Notes: generated by a model from the sequence alone, not told the origin. 64,000 nucleotides of DNA from Diphasiastrum complanatum (GCA_029204225.1 CM055104.1:22321952-22385951), one strand, 5' to 3'. Positions 22,784 to 35,233 are shown, counted from the stretch's first letter. Numbers and translations are program-made.

Positions 22784-25489
22784 GACGCAACTATTCAAGA
22801 CAAAATAAACCTAGAAATTGTAGGTACTCAACAAACATGGCCACTGGGAGCGTGAATGCTTCAAGAAACAGAAGGAGGTGGAACAAAGAAAAGACAAATG
22901 ACAAGCAGAAAATTATGTTGATCAACATCAATGACTATTATTTTGAAGACAATTATACTGATCAACATCAATATGATGATGATCAATATGAAGATGATAC
23001 AGGTGAGAGTTCAAAATTGTTCATTACAACATTAATGACAAGTGATGAAGCCAAGGACACCTGGTACATTGATAGTGGTGCATTTAAGCACATGACTTCA
23101 AGGAAAGAGTGGTTTTCAAAACTCAAGGAAACTGACAATGGTAATGAAGTTGGACAAGCTGATGGCAAATTGCTATCTGTTAAAGGAGTTGGAGTGGTAC
23201 CAGTGAAGTTAGCCAGCAGGAAGATAAAGCAGATAAGCAATGTGCAATATATACCTAGCTTAGCTAACAATCTACTATCTGTTGGGATGATGGCTGATCA
23301 ACAACTAAAGGTTGAGTTTGACAACGACAAATGTCTCGTCAAGGACATCAAGAATCACTACAAAGTGATTGCTACAAGAGCTAGAGTCAACGGGAATCGA
23401 CTCTACAAATTGAATGCGAGATCTTTTACTCAAGCTATGGTAAGCATTGTTGATAGTCGAAGTGACCTTTGGCATCAAAGGTTTGGTCATATCAGTGCTC
23501 AAAGCTTGCAAATCCTTAAAAGAGGTAATCTAGTTGTTGGATTGCCTGATATCTCTTTTGAAAGAAAAATTTGAAAGGGTTGCATTTTGGAAAAATAGCA
23601 TAGAGAGAGATTTTTCAAAGATGGATCAAGAAGAGCCAATGGCATTATTAATCTTGTTCATAGTGATCTGTGTGGACCAATACAAACTAGGTCCATTAGT
23701 GGTTGTTACTATTTCATCACATTCATTTATGAATATAGTAGACATATGTGGATTTATTTCATAAGCAAGAAATCTGATGCTTTTGCCAAGTTTAGATAAT
23801 TCAAGGCTCTAGTTGAAAAACAAACATATTGTATGTTAAGACCCTCAGATCAGATGGTGGTGGTGAGTATTTTTCAACAGAGTTTATAAATTTTTGCAAG
23901 GATCAGGGGATCAAGAGACAAACTACTGCACCCTATTCACCACAACAGAATGGAGTTGCAAAACGGAAAAAACATCCATTGTGGAGATGGCTAGGGCAAT
24001 GCCTAAGAGCAAGGGTTTGCCATATACTTTTTGTGCAGAAGCATGCAACACAGCTACTCATATCTTGAATCGGTGTCCTACGAAGTCTGTGGAGGGTAAG
24101 ACACCTTACGAAGATTTTATTGGAAAAAAACCTAATGTTTCTCATTTACGAGTATTTGGTTGTGATGCTTATGCTCATGTGTCTGATGAAAAACGAAAGA
24201 AGTTGGATGCAAAAGCTGTTAAGTGTATTTTCCTTGGATATGATGAAAGAGCCAAGACACACAAGATGTATGACAGATGCACAAAAGATCGTGATTTCCA
24301 GAGATGCTACTTTTGATGAGATGGGTCAAAATGACCAAATAAAATTGACAATTGATTCATTTGATGATAAAACTAAAGTACAGGTGAAGAAAGAAGTTGA
24401 TGTCGATATGGAAGAGCCAATGGAAAAAGACAGGGTTAATAATGAGACTCATAGGAGAGTGCCTAAGTGGTACTTGTCAGTAACAAGTGATGCTAATTAA
24501 GGAGATACTCCCAGATCAAATGAGCAGGGAGAGCTTAGAGGATCAAGTAGAAATCGAAAACCTCCTACAAGATTAGAGATGAATCTAGCTCCGATGGGCT
24601 CTGTGCTCAAGGCTCAAGAACCAAAAAAAATTTATGAAGCAAAGGAGAACAAGGAGTGGGGTGCAGCTATGGAAATAGAAATGGAAGCCATATCGAAAAA
24701 TAGGACGTGGAATTTGGTTGTGCTACCTGATGGTAAGAAGTCTATCACTTGCAAATGGAGTTATAAGATCAAATATGAAGCAGATGGGCAACTCAACAAG
24801 TACAAAGCACGGTTGGTTTCGAGATGATTTGAGCAACAAAAAGATATTGATTTTGAGAAAACTTTCGCACTCGTAGCTAAGATGGTGACTATACGTTCTA
24901 TCATTGCTATTTCTGCTTTCTATGGTTGGAAGATCCAGCAAATGGACGTTAAATCTGCTTTTCTTAATGGAGTGCTGGATGAAGAGGTGTACTTGTGCAA
25001 CCTCAAGGATTTGTTGAGCCAAGGAGAGAGCATCTTGTTTGTAAGCTCAACAAAGCCATTTATGGATTGAAGCAAGCACCACAGGCATGGTGCTCTTGCA
25101 TTGATGAACACCTCAAGCGAAGGAGAATGATAAAGAGTGATACTGATCCTAATCTTTACATTCTAAGACAAGATTCTGATATAGTGTTCATTGTGTTGTA
25201 CATGGATGATTTGATTATTACAAGAAGTAATGAGAGCTTAATTGATGAAATCAAATCAGATCTTTCCAATGTTTATGACATGAGCGATCTAGGATTGATG
25301 CACTATTGTCTTGGCATTGAAGTATGGCAAAAGGAAGACATGGTCTTTCTTACACAAAGAAAATATGCACGAGATTTGCTTTATAAGTTCAATATACAGG
25401 ATTGTAAGACTTTGAGTACACCTATGGATGTCAACATAAAGCTTACTGCATATGATGAATATGAGAAAGTGGCACAAGAATACATGTAG
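22784..25489 (+). pseudogene. Ty1-copia C: gag zinc knuckle to RT, both ends lost
   Basis: A CCHC zinc knuckle at about 22820-22875 is readable only across a one-base frame change. Then come a DTWYIDSGAFKHMTS protease (23056-23100), pre-integrase LWHQRFGHIS, and integrase with VHSDLCGP-like and [10 protein letters not shown] motifs. RT has NKAIYGLKQAPQAW and the intact VLYMDDLIIT active site (25193-25222). The integrase glutamate motif reads NGVAKRKK, a Glu-to-Lys change at a catalytic position. RT ends within the linker before RNase H (KLTAYDEYEKVAQEYM), where unrelated DNA begins. Upstream gag was removed where the gypsy 2 LTR sits. Confidence 0.85.
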
Positions 25490-25643
25490 CAAATATTCAC
25501 ACACAATACAAAGGAGGACGCGCGAGCAAAAGAAATTTCACGTGCAAGCTATTTTGCAGGTACTGGAAAAGAACCAACCATGATATCAATGACTGTCGCG
25601 TGGATATAGTTGTGGATTGGCGTGGATATTCGCGTGGATGTTC

Positions 25644-26492
25644 TGTCAAAGTACAGCAAAAAGGACCAATAATGGATCCAAATCAGATCCACAAGTGTGA
25701 TTGGGTGTTAGATTAGATTGATCTACCAATCTACACAAGATTAGATAGCACTAGATCAAATCTACATCAACAAATCTAACAAGAACAATCAAATATGATC
25801 AAAACTTGTACTTGCTGGTTTCACACGTGTGAAGACCTGTCAGAGTATGGACTACCAGCAAATAATGAAGTACACTAAGCTTAGAAACCATTAGAAGCAT
25901 AAAATCACAAGAGAAATGGAGAGATTATTCAAGAAATGCACCAAAACCAAGATTTAGCTTTCTTGTCAATTATGGCCAAATGAGCCACCATATATACACA
26001 AGAGCTGATGCTTACTCAGCTGATTTGGCACGTGTGAGAGTGCCTACTCATCAAAGGATCCACCAATAATCATCAATATGGCACACGGACCAAGTTTCCT
26101 AACCTATAGCCACCTCCCTTGATTTTAGGCAATTTTCCTAATTTATAGGGAGTTGCACAAATATCTACTACAAGTTGAATCTCACCTACTACTGATGTTT
26201 TCACACATGTGAGCAGTCCTTGGCACGTGTGAGATCACTCCTATCCATGTGAAATAGCTTTTCCTACCAATAAAATGATGCCAAGTGGCATATAGCTAGA
26301 AAACTAGATTTTGGCCATTTTAGCCACTAGATCTCAAATGAAATGGTAGGTACAACTTATATGACTCATCTAAATGATAAATGCATTTATTTCACACGTG
26401 GGAACAGGCTCCACACATGTCTGATGATGATATGTACTACTGATAATGGTATTTAAAAGATTTGATCAAGTTAGCTTTTGCCAAGTTTAACA
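25644..26492 (-). repeat. 3' LTR of the TGTTC-flanked element
   Basis: It is 849 bp, with only a handful of differences seen against 30255-31103. It contains a repeated CACACGTG(T)GA word in several places. The polypurine tract lies at 26493-26505 (plus-strand CTCCTCCTC). Confidence 0.92.
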
Positions 26493-26628
26493 CTCCTCCT
26501 CAAAACTAGCTTGATAAAAATATGATGATATTGAGATTGACTCCATGGGCTGAATTGGTCTTCAAATATGGATCCTTGCTGGTTCAAAGGTGTGAAGATC
26601 AGCCAATGAGCTTGATGTCGATCCGAAA

Positions 26629-28602
26629 TCATCGTATCCATGATAATGCCTCTTTGATGTTGACTTTTTTGATGAACTTGAGAGCTTTGCACCATCCTAG
26701 CACCTCTTTCATTGATTTGTTCCATCCTTGAAGCATATGGTTGATCCAAAAGATTCTCCTCCTTGAAAATAGCTGCAACTCCATGAGAAAATAAAGAGTC
26801 CTTCTTGACTCATGAGGATCACAAAGATCCAACATCATGTTACCAAGATCTCGAGGATTAGGCTCATCAACATTGGCAAGACTATCCATGCCATAATAAC
26901 AAAGAGTTTGTATCATAGCTTCATGCTTGGTTTCCATGCTAATATCAGATCTAATGAGGCTAGATACTTCATTATGGAGATACGTTTCCTTGGAGGATGA
27001 TTCACTTTCTCTCATAAAGAGTTTACAATTTGCCTCAATACATGAAAAAAGGCAATTTTTCACACTATGAGTGGACAAATCACTCTTGCTCTTGCAAGAC
27101 TCAAGAGCATACATTTGAAGAAATAACCATTTCCTTTATAATTGATCTAAAATCAATTTCAAATCATTAAGAACATCAAGTATGTTCTCAATAGAGACAT
27201 CATACTCAACTAGCATGGCTTTACTCCAACTTTGAGATGCAAAAGTCTCACTAAAGCAAATTGATTCACCAAATGACATAAGAGAAACAAGCATGAGATG
27301 TATACTACTTGAAATGTGCTCCTTTTTCCCTTGAAATGTGAGCCATATGAGCTCAACCATGTCTCTTGATATTCTTCTTGGAATCATAACTTGAGAAGGA
27401 CTCTCCTCCTCAATCCTTGGCACACTTGAACCTTGAGATGACTCCTCAAGATCAACTTCTTGGTGCTCCTCCTTGATGGAAATCCAAGACCTCCATGTCT
27501 CAAAATGATCACAACAAACATGATCATATAATGTGCACTTCATATGATCATCAACATTACTTATGCTAGAAACGTAAGTCCAAAAATCACCACAACTTGG
27601 CTTGATTTTTCTAATATTGAAATCAAGAAGTATTTCCATCTCAATAAGGCTAACTACTTGCTTATGGATATAAGTGTCCACTTTGGATGCTTCACTTATT
27701 CTCATAAGAAGTTTACAACTTGCCTTTAGAATTGAAAATTTACAATCTTCAACATTATGAATGAACACATCATTAATGATCTTATTGAAACCAACAAAAA
27801 ATACATTATGAAGACATTTCCATTTCCTTGACTTCATATTCAATGTAAGTTTACAAGGAAAACATGCTTTGCTATCTATTAAGGCATCACACTCAACTAG
27901 TATTGCCTTAATCCACCTTTGAGATACAAAAAAATTTTCAAAGCAAAATAGTTCTTCATAAGATTTCATGAGAGCATAAATGAAACTATTTTCTGTGATT
28001 GCTCCTCCTTGATCTTTTTTGGTTTCTCTTGGATCATAACAATAAATTTGAACTTTTCTAAAGTTCTAAGCAAAATACTTTCCAAGGATATGAAATAAAT
28101 CCAAGTGACATTAATGAAAGTGACATTTATCTTTGCATCTGGAACCAAACAATGCACTTCCAAATGAAAAACTTCTAAAGGTTTGAAATGTGTGATGATG
28201 GACTTTTGAAGACAAATCTTGTAAGTCCTTGTGAGATTCCAAGCCTCATGCATCTTTCCACAAAGGAAACACCTTTCCTTGGATTTGTCCTTCTTTCCTT
28301 TGCACTTTGAAATTGAAGCTCCATCCTTCAACTCGGCCCCCCTTGCTTTGGTTCTCCTTGGATGGATTGGTCTTCATTTTGTAGCATCTTGAGACAAAAT
28401 GATCTCTCTTGCCACAAAGGTTGAATTTAGGATCCTTACTTGCCTCCAATAGGTTGCCACCTATTGATGCCATGATAAGGAAGTAAAACCTAGTGATATG
28501 ACTTTTCAAAATGTAATTTGTGACTCTCAAGAAACTAGATTTGAACACATTCAACAATCTAGAAGGATCTACACAAGATCTAGACCACAAATTTTGAATC
28601 AT
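26629..28602 (-). pseudogene. gag-like ORFs of the non-autonomous element
   Basis: Minus-strand frames at 28602-28246 and 28331-27966 contain LCGKRDHFVSRC and CFLCGKMHEAWN. These resemble two CCHC zinc knuckles, each lacking a cysteine. Downstream frames at 27969-27136 (277 codons) and 27114-26629 (161 codons) show no known domain but repeat each other: CKLLMRISEASKVDTYIHKQ against CKLFMRESESSSKETYLHNE. WIKAILVECDALID and WSKAMLVEYDVSIE are also paired. The W-x2-A-M-x2-E phrase recalls the start of copia RT, but the active site is absent. I would not assign an enzyme. Confidence 0.5.
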
Positions 28603-28679
28603 ATCTCTTTCAACCTAGTCAATTGGAAACTAATCTTTGTTTTGATCACTAAGACAAAAGCACTCTATCAAATCACAAA

Positions 28680-29350
28680 AATCAGATCCAAACACCCCTA
28701 TTGGACTCAACAAATACCAATGAATCTTCCTCTTGAGAGTTGGAATGGATTTGAAAAGATTTGACACCTAGATTTTCCTTTTCTCTTGACTAGTTCTCTC
28801 AACTTTTGAGATTCTTGAACAAAGTATGGGTTTTGTTTCAAATACTTGAAAATCAAACTTAGTCACTCCTTTTGGATTTACTCTTGACCCAAATAATCTC
28901 ACTCTTGAGATTTGGATTGAATTTGATTTGATTTGACAACAAATTAAACCACTAATTTTCACAAAAAAGGATCTACACTAGATCACAAAAACTTGACATG
29001 TATACTTGATTCAAACACAAAAAGATCAGATTCAATCACCCTTTTGGAATCCCTCTTGAGATTTGGAATAGACATGAAATGGTTTGCTAACAATCTATGT
29101 CAATAATTTTTCACCAGACTTAAAATTTAGACATCTAGAGATTCACAAAGATCCCAACCATGCATGAACACTCAAATATGGACTCCTCCATGTTCTAGAC
29201 TCCCAATGGGATCACAACTTGACCCTCACACTCTCACAAAGAAAGTTGAATAGAACTTATTTGAGTTTCATACATATAATGTCAAAATTTTGCTCAAAAA
29301 ATTGAATTCATTCACCCCTATTGGAGTTGGAATGAAATTCAAATTTTCAG
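28680..29350 (-). repeat. Degenerate direct repeats in the leader of the non-autonomous element
   Basis: A motif of CAC-C-CCTTTTGGA or CCTATTGGA followed by CTCTTGAGATTTGGA recurs at about 28690, 28862, 29034 and 29311. It lies between the primer site and the gag-like frames, in a 1.65-kb stretch without long open frames. Confidence 0.5.
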
Positions 29351-30254
29351 AAATGTGATACTTTGCTCTCACTAAGATATGTGCTTACAAAGAGCTAATG
29401 CCACTTAGCAAGATTTGATCACAATGAAGAAGACAAATTTTCCACCAAAGTCAAGAATTGAGTTACTAGTTCTTGCCCTCTACAAAGGAAGGATCTCTTG
29501 GAACTTTTAGATCAACCACAACACATATGCCTCACTCACCTTTATGACTTTAATTCAAGCCAAAAAACACACTCACACACTTGATTAGGGGTGAACAATG
29601 TGATTTGGATCTCAATTTTTTCTCCTAGTACTTGCCAACAATTCTTATCACATAGGTAGATTTTGCCTTTATAAGTGTCCGTGCTTTAGAAATTCACTAA
29701 GATTTCACTTGGAGGACTGATCCAAGAGTGTCTTCTAGCATTTAGATGCTTCTAGACTCGGCCCTTTCACTCTTGAACAAATCTAGAATGAAGATATAAT
29801 GAATTTCAATCACTCCCCTTGCAAATCACTCCTTAATCTTTGGTTTATAGCACTCTTTCTCTCTTAACTTCAATGTACACTCAAAAAATCAGAGAATCAA
29901 CTTCAATGTACTGTAAACAAGCTTTAATCCATCTATATGATTGATTTAAACCAAGAACAAATCAATGGAATAGAAACAATCAAGTGAAAGCTTGAAAAAT
30001 TGACTCAAAATTGGGTGTATGAAGCTCAAAATGCACCAAACTGAATTTTACTATAAAAAACAGGTCCTGTATGGCCCCACACTTGTGGAAAGTACACCTG
30101 CAGCCCACAGCAAGATTTGTTACAAATATGATGGTTCTAGCTATCCATTCAACCTTGCTCACTACCTCAATATTAGCTTGTTTCCAAAAACTTGTCAATT
30201 TGGGTATAGTTTAGATCAATGCATTAAATGCACTTGTACTTGGTTCTGATACCA

Positions 30255-31103
30255 TGTCAAAGTACAGCAAAAAGGACCAATAATGGATCCAAATCAGATC
30301 CACAAGTGTGATTGGGTGTTAGATTAGATTGATCTACCAATCTACACAAGATTAGATAGCACTAGATCAAATCTACATCAACAAATCTAACAAGAACAAT
30401 CAAATATGATCAAAACTTGTACTTGCTGGTTTCACACGTGTGAAGACCTGTCAGAGTACGGACTACCAGCAAATAATGAAGTACACTAAGCTTAGAAACC
30501 ATTAGAAACATAAAATCACAAGACAAATGGAGAGATTACTCAAGAAATGCACCAAAACCAAGATTTAGCTTTCTTGTCAATTATGGCCAAATGAGCCACC
30601 ATATATACACAAGAGCTGATGCTTACTCAACTGATTTGGCACGTGTGAGAGTGCCTACTCATCAAAGGATCCACCAATAATCATCAATATGGCACACGGA
30701 CCAAGTTTCCTAACTTATAGCCACCTCCCTTGATTTTAGGCAATTTTCCTAATTTATAGGGAGTTTCACAAATATCTACTACAAGTTGAATCTCACCTAC
30801 TACTGATGTTTTCACACATGTGAGCAGTCCTTGGCACGTGTGAGATCACTCCTATCCATGTGAAATAGCTTTTCCTACCAATAAAATGATGCCAAGTGGC
30901 ATATAGCTAGAAAACTAGATTTTGGCCATTTTAGCCACTAGATCTCAAATGAAATGGTAGGTACAACTTATATGACTCATCTAAATGATAAATGCATTTA
31001 TTTCACACGTGGGAACAGGCTCCACACATGTCTAATGATGATATGTACTACTGATAATGGTATTTACAAGATTTGATCAAGTTAGCTTTTGCCAAGTTTA
31101 ACA
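30255..31103 (-). repeat. 5' LTR of the TGTTC-flanked element
   Basis: It is 849 bp with TG...CA ends. It adjoins the primer-binding site (30241-30254, TGGTTCTGATACCA on plus), which sets the minus-strand direction of the element. Confidence 0.92.
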
Positions 31104-31162
31104 TGTTCCACGCAAGTGTCATTTCTGGCAGCAGATCGGCCGGATGTTGGGAAATTCAAACT

Positions 31163-31460
31163 GCATTGATTATCCACGCCAACCCTACAATTGGCAGCCG
31201 GGTAAACCTCCGACACCGGAGCCAAAAATGGAAAATTTAATTTTGCGTGGATAATCCACGCCATAGTAGAATTTTAAAAAAAAAAAAAACCCGGCTTTCG
31301 CGTGGATATCACGTGGATAATTATGCACGCGAAATTTTTTTTATCCACGTGAAATCCAGAGAGCTCAGGCCGTGGATACTGCGTAGATGTTTTTTTTTTA
31401 TATCCACGCAATTAAGTTTCTGGATTTTGCGTGGATTATCCATGCGTGGATAATCCACGC
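31163..31460. repeat. Cluster of GCGTGGATAATCCACGC palindromes
   Basis: Full or half copies lie near 31163, 31245, 31297, 31340, 31373, 31400 and twice at 31428-31460. The complete 17-base form is self-complementary. Matching words occur at 25585-25640 and 33700-33755. Confidence 0.8.
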
Positions 31461-32261
31461 AAAGTTTTTTGACAAAAAAAAAACATTTGGTGCGAACCAA
31501 AATGTGGTTCACTCCTAAACTAGAGATCGACTTTCTTTTTTCTGTTGTGTGAGAGAGAGAAAAAGAGAGTATAAATGAGAGTGAGGATGAGATGGGGATG
31601 AATGCGAGTGAGAAGATTGATAGTGTTTAGGGTTTTTAGTTCATTGATGGATGTTAATAGTATGTGTTTTGTGATCATAAGTTTTAAGATCTTTTTTGTT
31701 TGTGATGTAGGCTTGGTTATGAAAAATAAAAAAAGAGCTTTCATTGCAAAGGATTGAAAGATCAAGTGCATGCAAAAGAAAAAACAAAGATTGCAAAACA
31801 ATGGAGATACAACAGTAAAGACAAATTCACATTTATTTTGATTCATTTGATATTTAGTTGATAACTTAATGTGTGATCTATTGATGCATTATATTGTGGT
31901 TTCCATTACTTTCCATTGTGCTTTCCATTACTTTCTATTATGCATTCTAGCATGCAAATCATGTGCTAAAATAGAAACATTGTATTGTATTCATCAATAG
32001 ATACATTTGCATTCCATAAATGTGCATTAAATAGACTATACATTGCATTGAATACATCAATAGATACATTTGCATTCAATAGATGACTATACATTTGCAT
32101 TCATGAATTAAAAATATATGCATTCAAAAATTTTGCAAGAATGATGTGGTGCCAAAACATTATATTGATTGATCTAAAAAGAATTACATTGATGAGAGAA
32201 TAAATTCTCCCTTCCTACATTGTCTTCTACAAGGCCTTACATTTAATCTAAAAACCTCTAC

Positions 32262-33409
32262 TCATCATCACTTCCTCCCTCCTCACCTCCTTCGTCTTGT
32301 AGGTGTACATTGGTGTCCACATCTTCAAACTCCCCTTCGCTCTCATTCACGTTCTCTTCCACATTTTGCTCTTCAAAATTTTCTACATTTTCTTTCACAT
32401 CACGAACGCTTGAAGTTGTAAAGCCTCTCTACAAAATAGAATCAAAGATTCAATTAAATTGAGATTAAACTTACTTGTGAACCACAAAGTAAACAATCAC
32501 AAAACAATAAAGGTTAAGAGTTTACTATTGAAAACAATCTATGGAATTCCATAAAATCTTTAAGGCCGGCATATCCATGATCGTAACCTTGTTTGTACTC
32601 CACGACGATCATGTGTCTTCCAAAATCACTAAGCTACATTCAACAAAAAAACGTAGTTTAGCAATACAATATAGTTTAGCAATAAAAAAACATTAACAAT
32701 CTCACTACAAAAATAGAATCATAGTAAAAATTATTGCACTTACAAATTGGGCCTCTAGATTGCCCCTTCTCCCCGATCCCAAGTGACTTTGGCCATGTTG
32801 TAAGAGCTTCTTGGCGGCGGCCCTACGTTGTTGTTCATACTTTTGGGGATTGTTTTGCAACAATTCCCCTTTCACCTTCCTCCAATCCCTTTTGGAGCAC
32901 CATCCAAGCTTCGTGGGATTCTTGGGATTCCTCACGGCTCTTCTCATCAATTGCCTTTTGTTTCGAATCCAAAGGCACATTGAATTCAAGGCCCAAGTCC
33001 TACTAAAAGCATTGGATTGAAAAAATTCTAAAAATAAAGAGTCTCTATTATTTTATTTTTGTCTTCAAGCGATTGGGAGGACCAATCAATCATGTAATCT
33101 TTACTAAAATATAAAGCAACTAAATCACGCAAACGGGCATGAACTACATTGCCATGCGTATTTTTTATAACCACCACGTGGATTAAGATCATAATACACA
33201 CTACACAATTCTTGGGAACAGGCATTTTCGGAAGCTCTTCTCTCGGATGATTCACTCGAAGAAGATAACACAAGATTTTTTATTCTATCTCTTTGTTGAG
33301 GAGATAGATTCTCAAACCACTCTTGATTATATTCTTCGGGCTCCTCACGAGCTCTTCTCCTAGATGGTCTCCCACTTGACCTTCCACTTGACCTACCACT
33401 TGAAGACAT
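32262..33409 (-). pseudogene. Transposase_24-like (Ptta/En-Spm) gene, four coding blocks
   Basis: The start is the ATG at 33409, followed by a Ser/Arg-rich N-terminus (SSGRSSGRPSRRRAREEPEE). The next block has IKNTHGNVVHARLRDLVALY and DWSSQSLEDKNKI. Then come RTWALNSMCLWIRNK and NNPQKYEQQRRAAAKKLLQH...GRRGNLEAQF, ending at a GTAAGT donor (32749). An exon at 32633-32526 (SDFGRHMIVVEYKQGYDHGY) and a last exon from 32430 to about 32262 with an acidic tail join in phase 0. The order (extended linker, DW...K, W..K, Q-x-K-NR-like helix, HxLGxxG-like end) resembles plant Ptta/En-Spm proteins. The middle block is in another frame, entered and left by indels (about 33170 and 33030), so the gene is lightly damaged unless these are sequence errors. 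Confidence 0.55.
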
Positions 33410-33760
33410 TGTAGCAAAGAAAAACTTTAAAAGTTAGAAAATAGTGGAAAATGGGAGTGAAAGAGTAGTGAAGACTGTTAGATTAGAAGAGTAAGCATTG
33501 ACAAGAAAGCAATAGATCAATAGTAATCAAGAACAAGCAAGATCAATACCAAGCAAGATCAATAGAGCAAGCATAGCAAGAGCAAGATCACTAGCAAGGA
33601 AGCAAGCAAGCAAGAACACTAAACACTAGATTAGGAAAAACCTATAAAACTTGAAAGCAAAAGAAGAGGAGCAAGAATGCTCGCGGCAAGTTTCACGTGG
33701 ATTATCCACGCAGAAGTTATCCACGCGATTTTTTTTTCCCTCTCTTCACACGTGAGAGGG

Positions 33761-35233
33761 TCTCCCACATGGGCTTGCATGCTTTAAATGTCATTCAATA
33801 TTCTCATAATCTTTTCTAGATTTTATAAGAATATTTCATTGTAAGATTTTACATAAAATATATTTTTTTAATATGATGGGACATTAGAAAATCAATTCAA
33901 AGATCATTATGGTAGTATTTAATTGTTAAAACTAGTTTTATATTGTTATAAATTTTATTTTTCTTGAGATTTGACATACAAGACAAAATCATGAGATAAG
34001 AAATAGTACATATTATTATTAAACAAGTAATTTGACAAGTTTTTTAAGATTTTATGACATAATATTATGTCAAATCGGTGATGTCATAAAACATTTAGTT
34101 TATTAATAATCTAGGTGTCATAGATTTGATATAATTTGATGACATAATTATATGGTCAAATATAATTATGTCATCAAATCATATTTATATTTATATTTAT
34201 ATAATTATTTTACATAAATATATTTGCTTTTGTCATATGGCCTCTTAAATGGTTGCATGGGGTCATTTAGATTCATGATCAAAAGCATTTATGTTATATT
34301 GAGGACCTTAGTGATATGTGACCTATATGATATATCTTTTTGATTGTTGGTGTGTGACCTATATAACCTTATATGAAATCATAGTACTTAGTTGAATTAT
34401 CATTTAGCATTGTAATAAGGATGTTGATTAATGGTGTGCTATCTAGTATATGATTGATTGACATTGTCCAATTGCTCGTCTTTTCTTTTCGATTCGAGGA
34501 ACATCATCTTGCATACAAAGCAACCATAGATAGAAAGAGCGAATGCATATTGCTCGTCATGAAATACCATGGCACACTAGGCCAATCCAAAGAGATTTAT
34601 CCCTAACTAACTTGAGCCAAGTATTAATTAATCAAATGAGTGATTGAGTGGGCAATGAATCAATTGAGTATATGACTGATTGTTTGATTTTGATTATTCC
34701 ATCATGAAAAAAAGATTGAGTGAGATCATCACTCATCTTGGACAAGAATTCAAACTGAAAGCTTCGAACATTGACTGCTATGTGGTCTTTAAATTAGTTG
34801 AGATAGGACTGCGCGCACTATATGCTGATGTCTAACATTTGTCAGTATGAACCTCATTTTGATTGCTTGTCATGTGTTGCCCCACCCGAGCAATTTTCTT
34901 GATAGCAATGTTACTAGAATATTAGATTTACATTAAGCATAAGTAGAATATACATGGATTAGATGTTGGCATGTCTTTAACAAATTTTATTATATTTGTT
35001 CAGTACATACGGTCTCATAATGATTACTTATGATGTGGTATAGAGTAGCTGGCTATAGTGTGTATATGTCATCGACGATGTCATCATCATCAGATAGCGA
35101 TTCATCTCATGATCGCAACAACAAGTATATATTGTTATTGATATTGACATCAATTGCACTTTATTTGTTATTTGAATATGAGTGTATAATTTTTCTTGCA
35201 AATTTATTCTTACAATGACATTTTATTGGAATT
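33761..35233. other. AT-rich spacer with long palindromes, no gene
   Basis: No coding frame is supported. It separates the minus-strand Ptta-type element from the plus-strand CACTA-type one. Two strong palindromes are listed separately. Confidence 0.5.
34055..34179. repeat. Perfect palindromes around ATGACATAAT
   Basis: TGACATAATATTATGTCA at 34055-34072 is a perfect 18-base palindrome. At 34134-34152 and 34161-34179 two perfectly complementary 19-base arms flank an 8-base loop. The shared word GACATAAT suggests one origin, such as a small fold-back element. Confidence 0.85.

Larger units (their letters stand above)
25644..31103 (-). mobile_element. Complete non-autonomous LTR retrotransposon, 5460 bp, TSD TGTTC
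   Basis: Two 849-bp LTRs (25644-26492 and 30255-31103) begin TGTCAAAGTAC and end AGTTTAACA, and are flanked by TGTTC at 25639-25643 and 31104-31108. The primer site beside the right LTR reads TGGTATCAGAAC on the minus strand. A purine tract (TTTTGAGGAGGAG on minus) sits beside the left LTR. Transcription is therefore right to left. The 3762-bp interior has gag-like zinc knuckles but no protease, RT or integrase. Near-identical LTRs mean a recent insertion. It is a TR-GAG/LARD-like element that would depend on a partner. Confidence 0.92.
25490..33760 (-). mobile_element. Ptta/CACTA-type DNA transposon rich in CGTGGAT palindromes, split by an LTR element
   Basis: The stretch flanking the LTR insertion (25490-25643 joined to 31104-33760) carries about fifteen copies of CGTGGAT or ATCCACG. 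They are crowded at 25585-25640 and 31163-31460, and again at 33700-33755. A spliced transposase-like gene lies between on the minus strand. Subterminal repeats around such a gene fit CACTA/En-Spm elements. I could not find the exact termini or a target duplication, so both ends are approximate. Confidence 0.5.

Noticed and set aside
22540-23574. A 344-codon open frame
   Set aside because: Its first ~80 codons are gypsy LTR sequence and the rest is copia gag/protease. The frame crosses the junction by chance, so it is not one gene.
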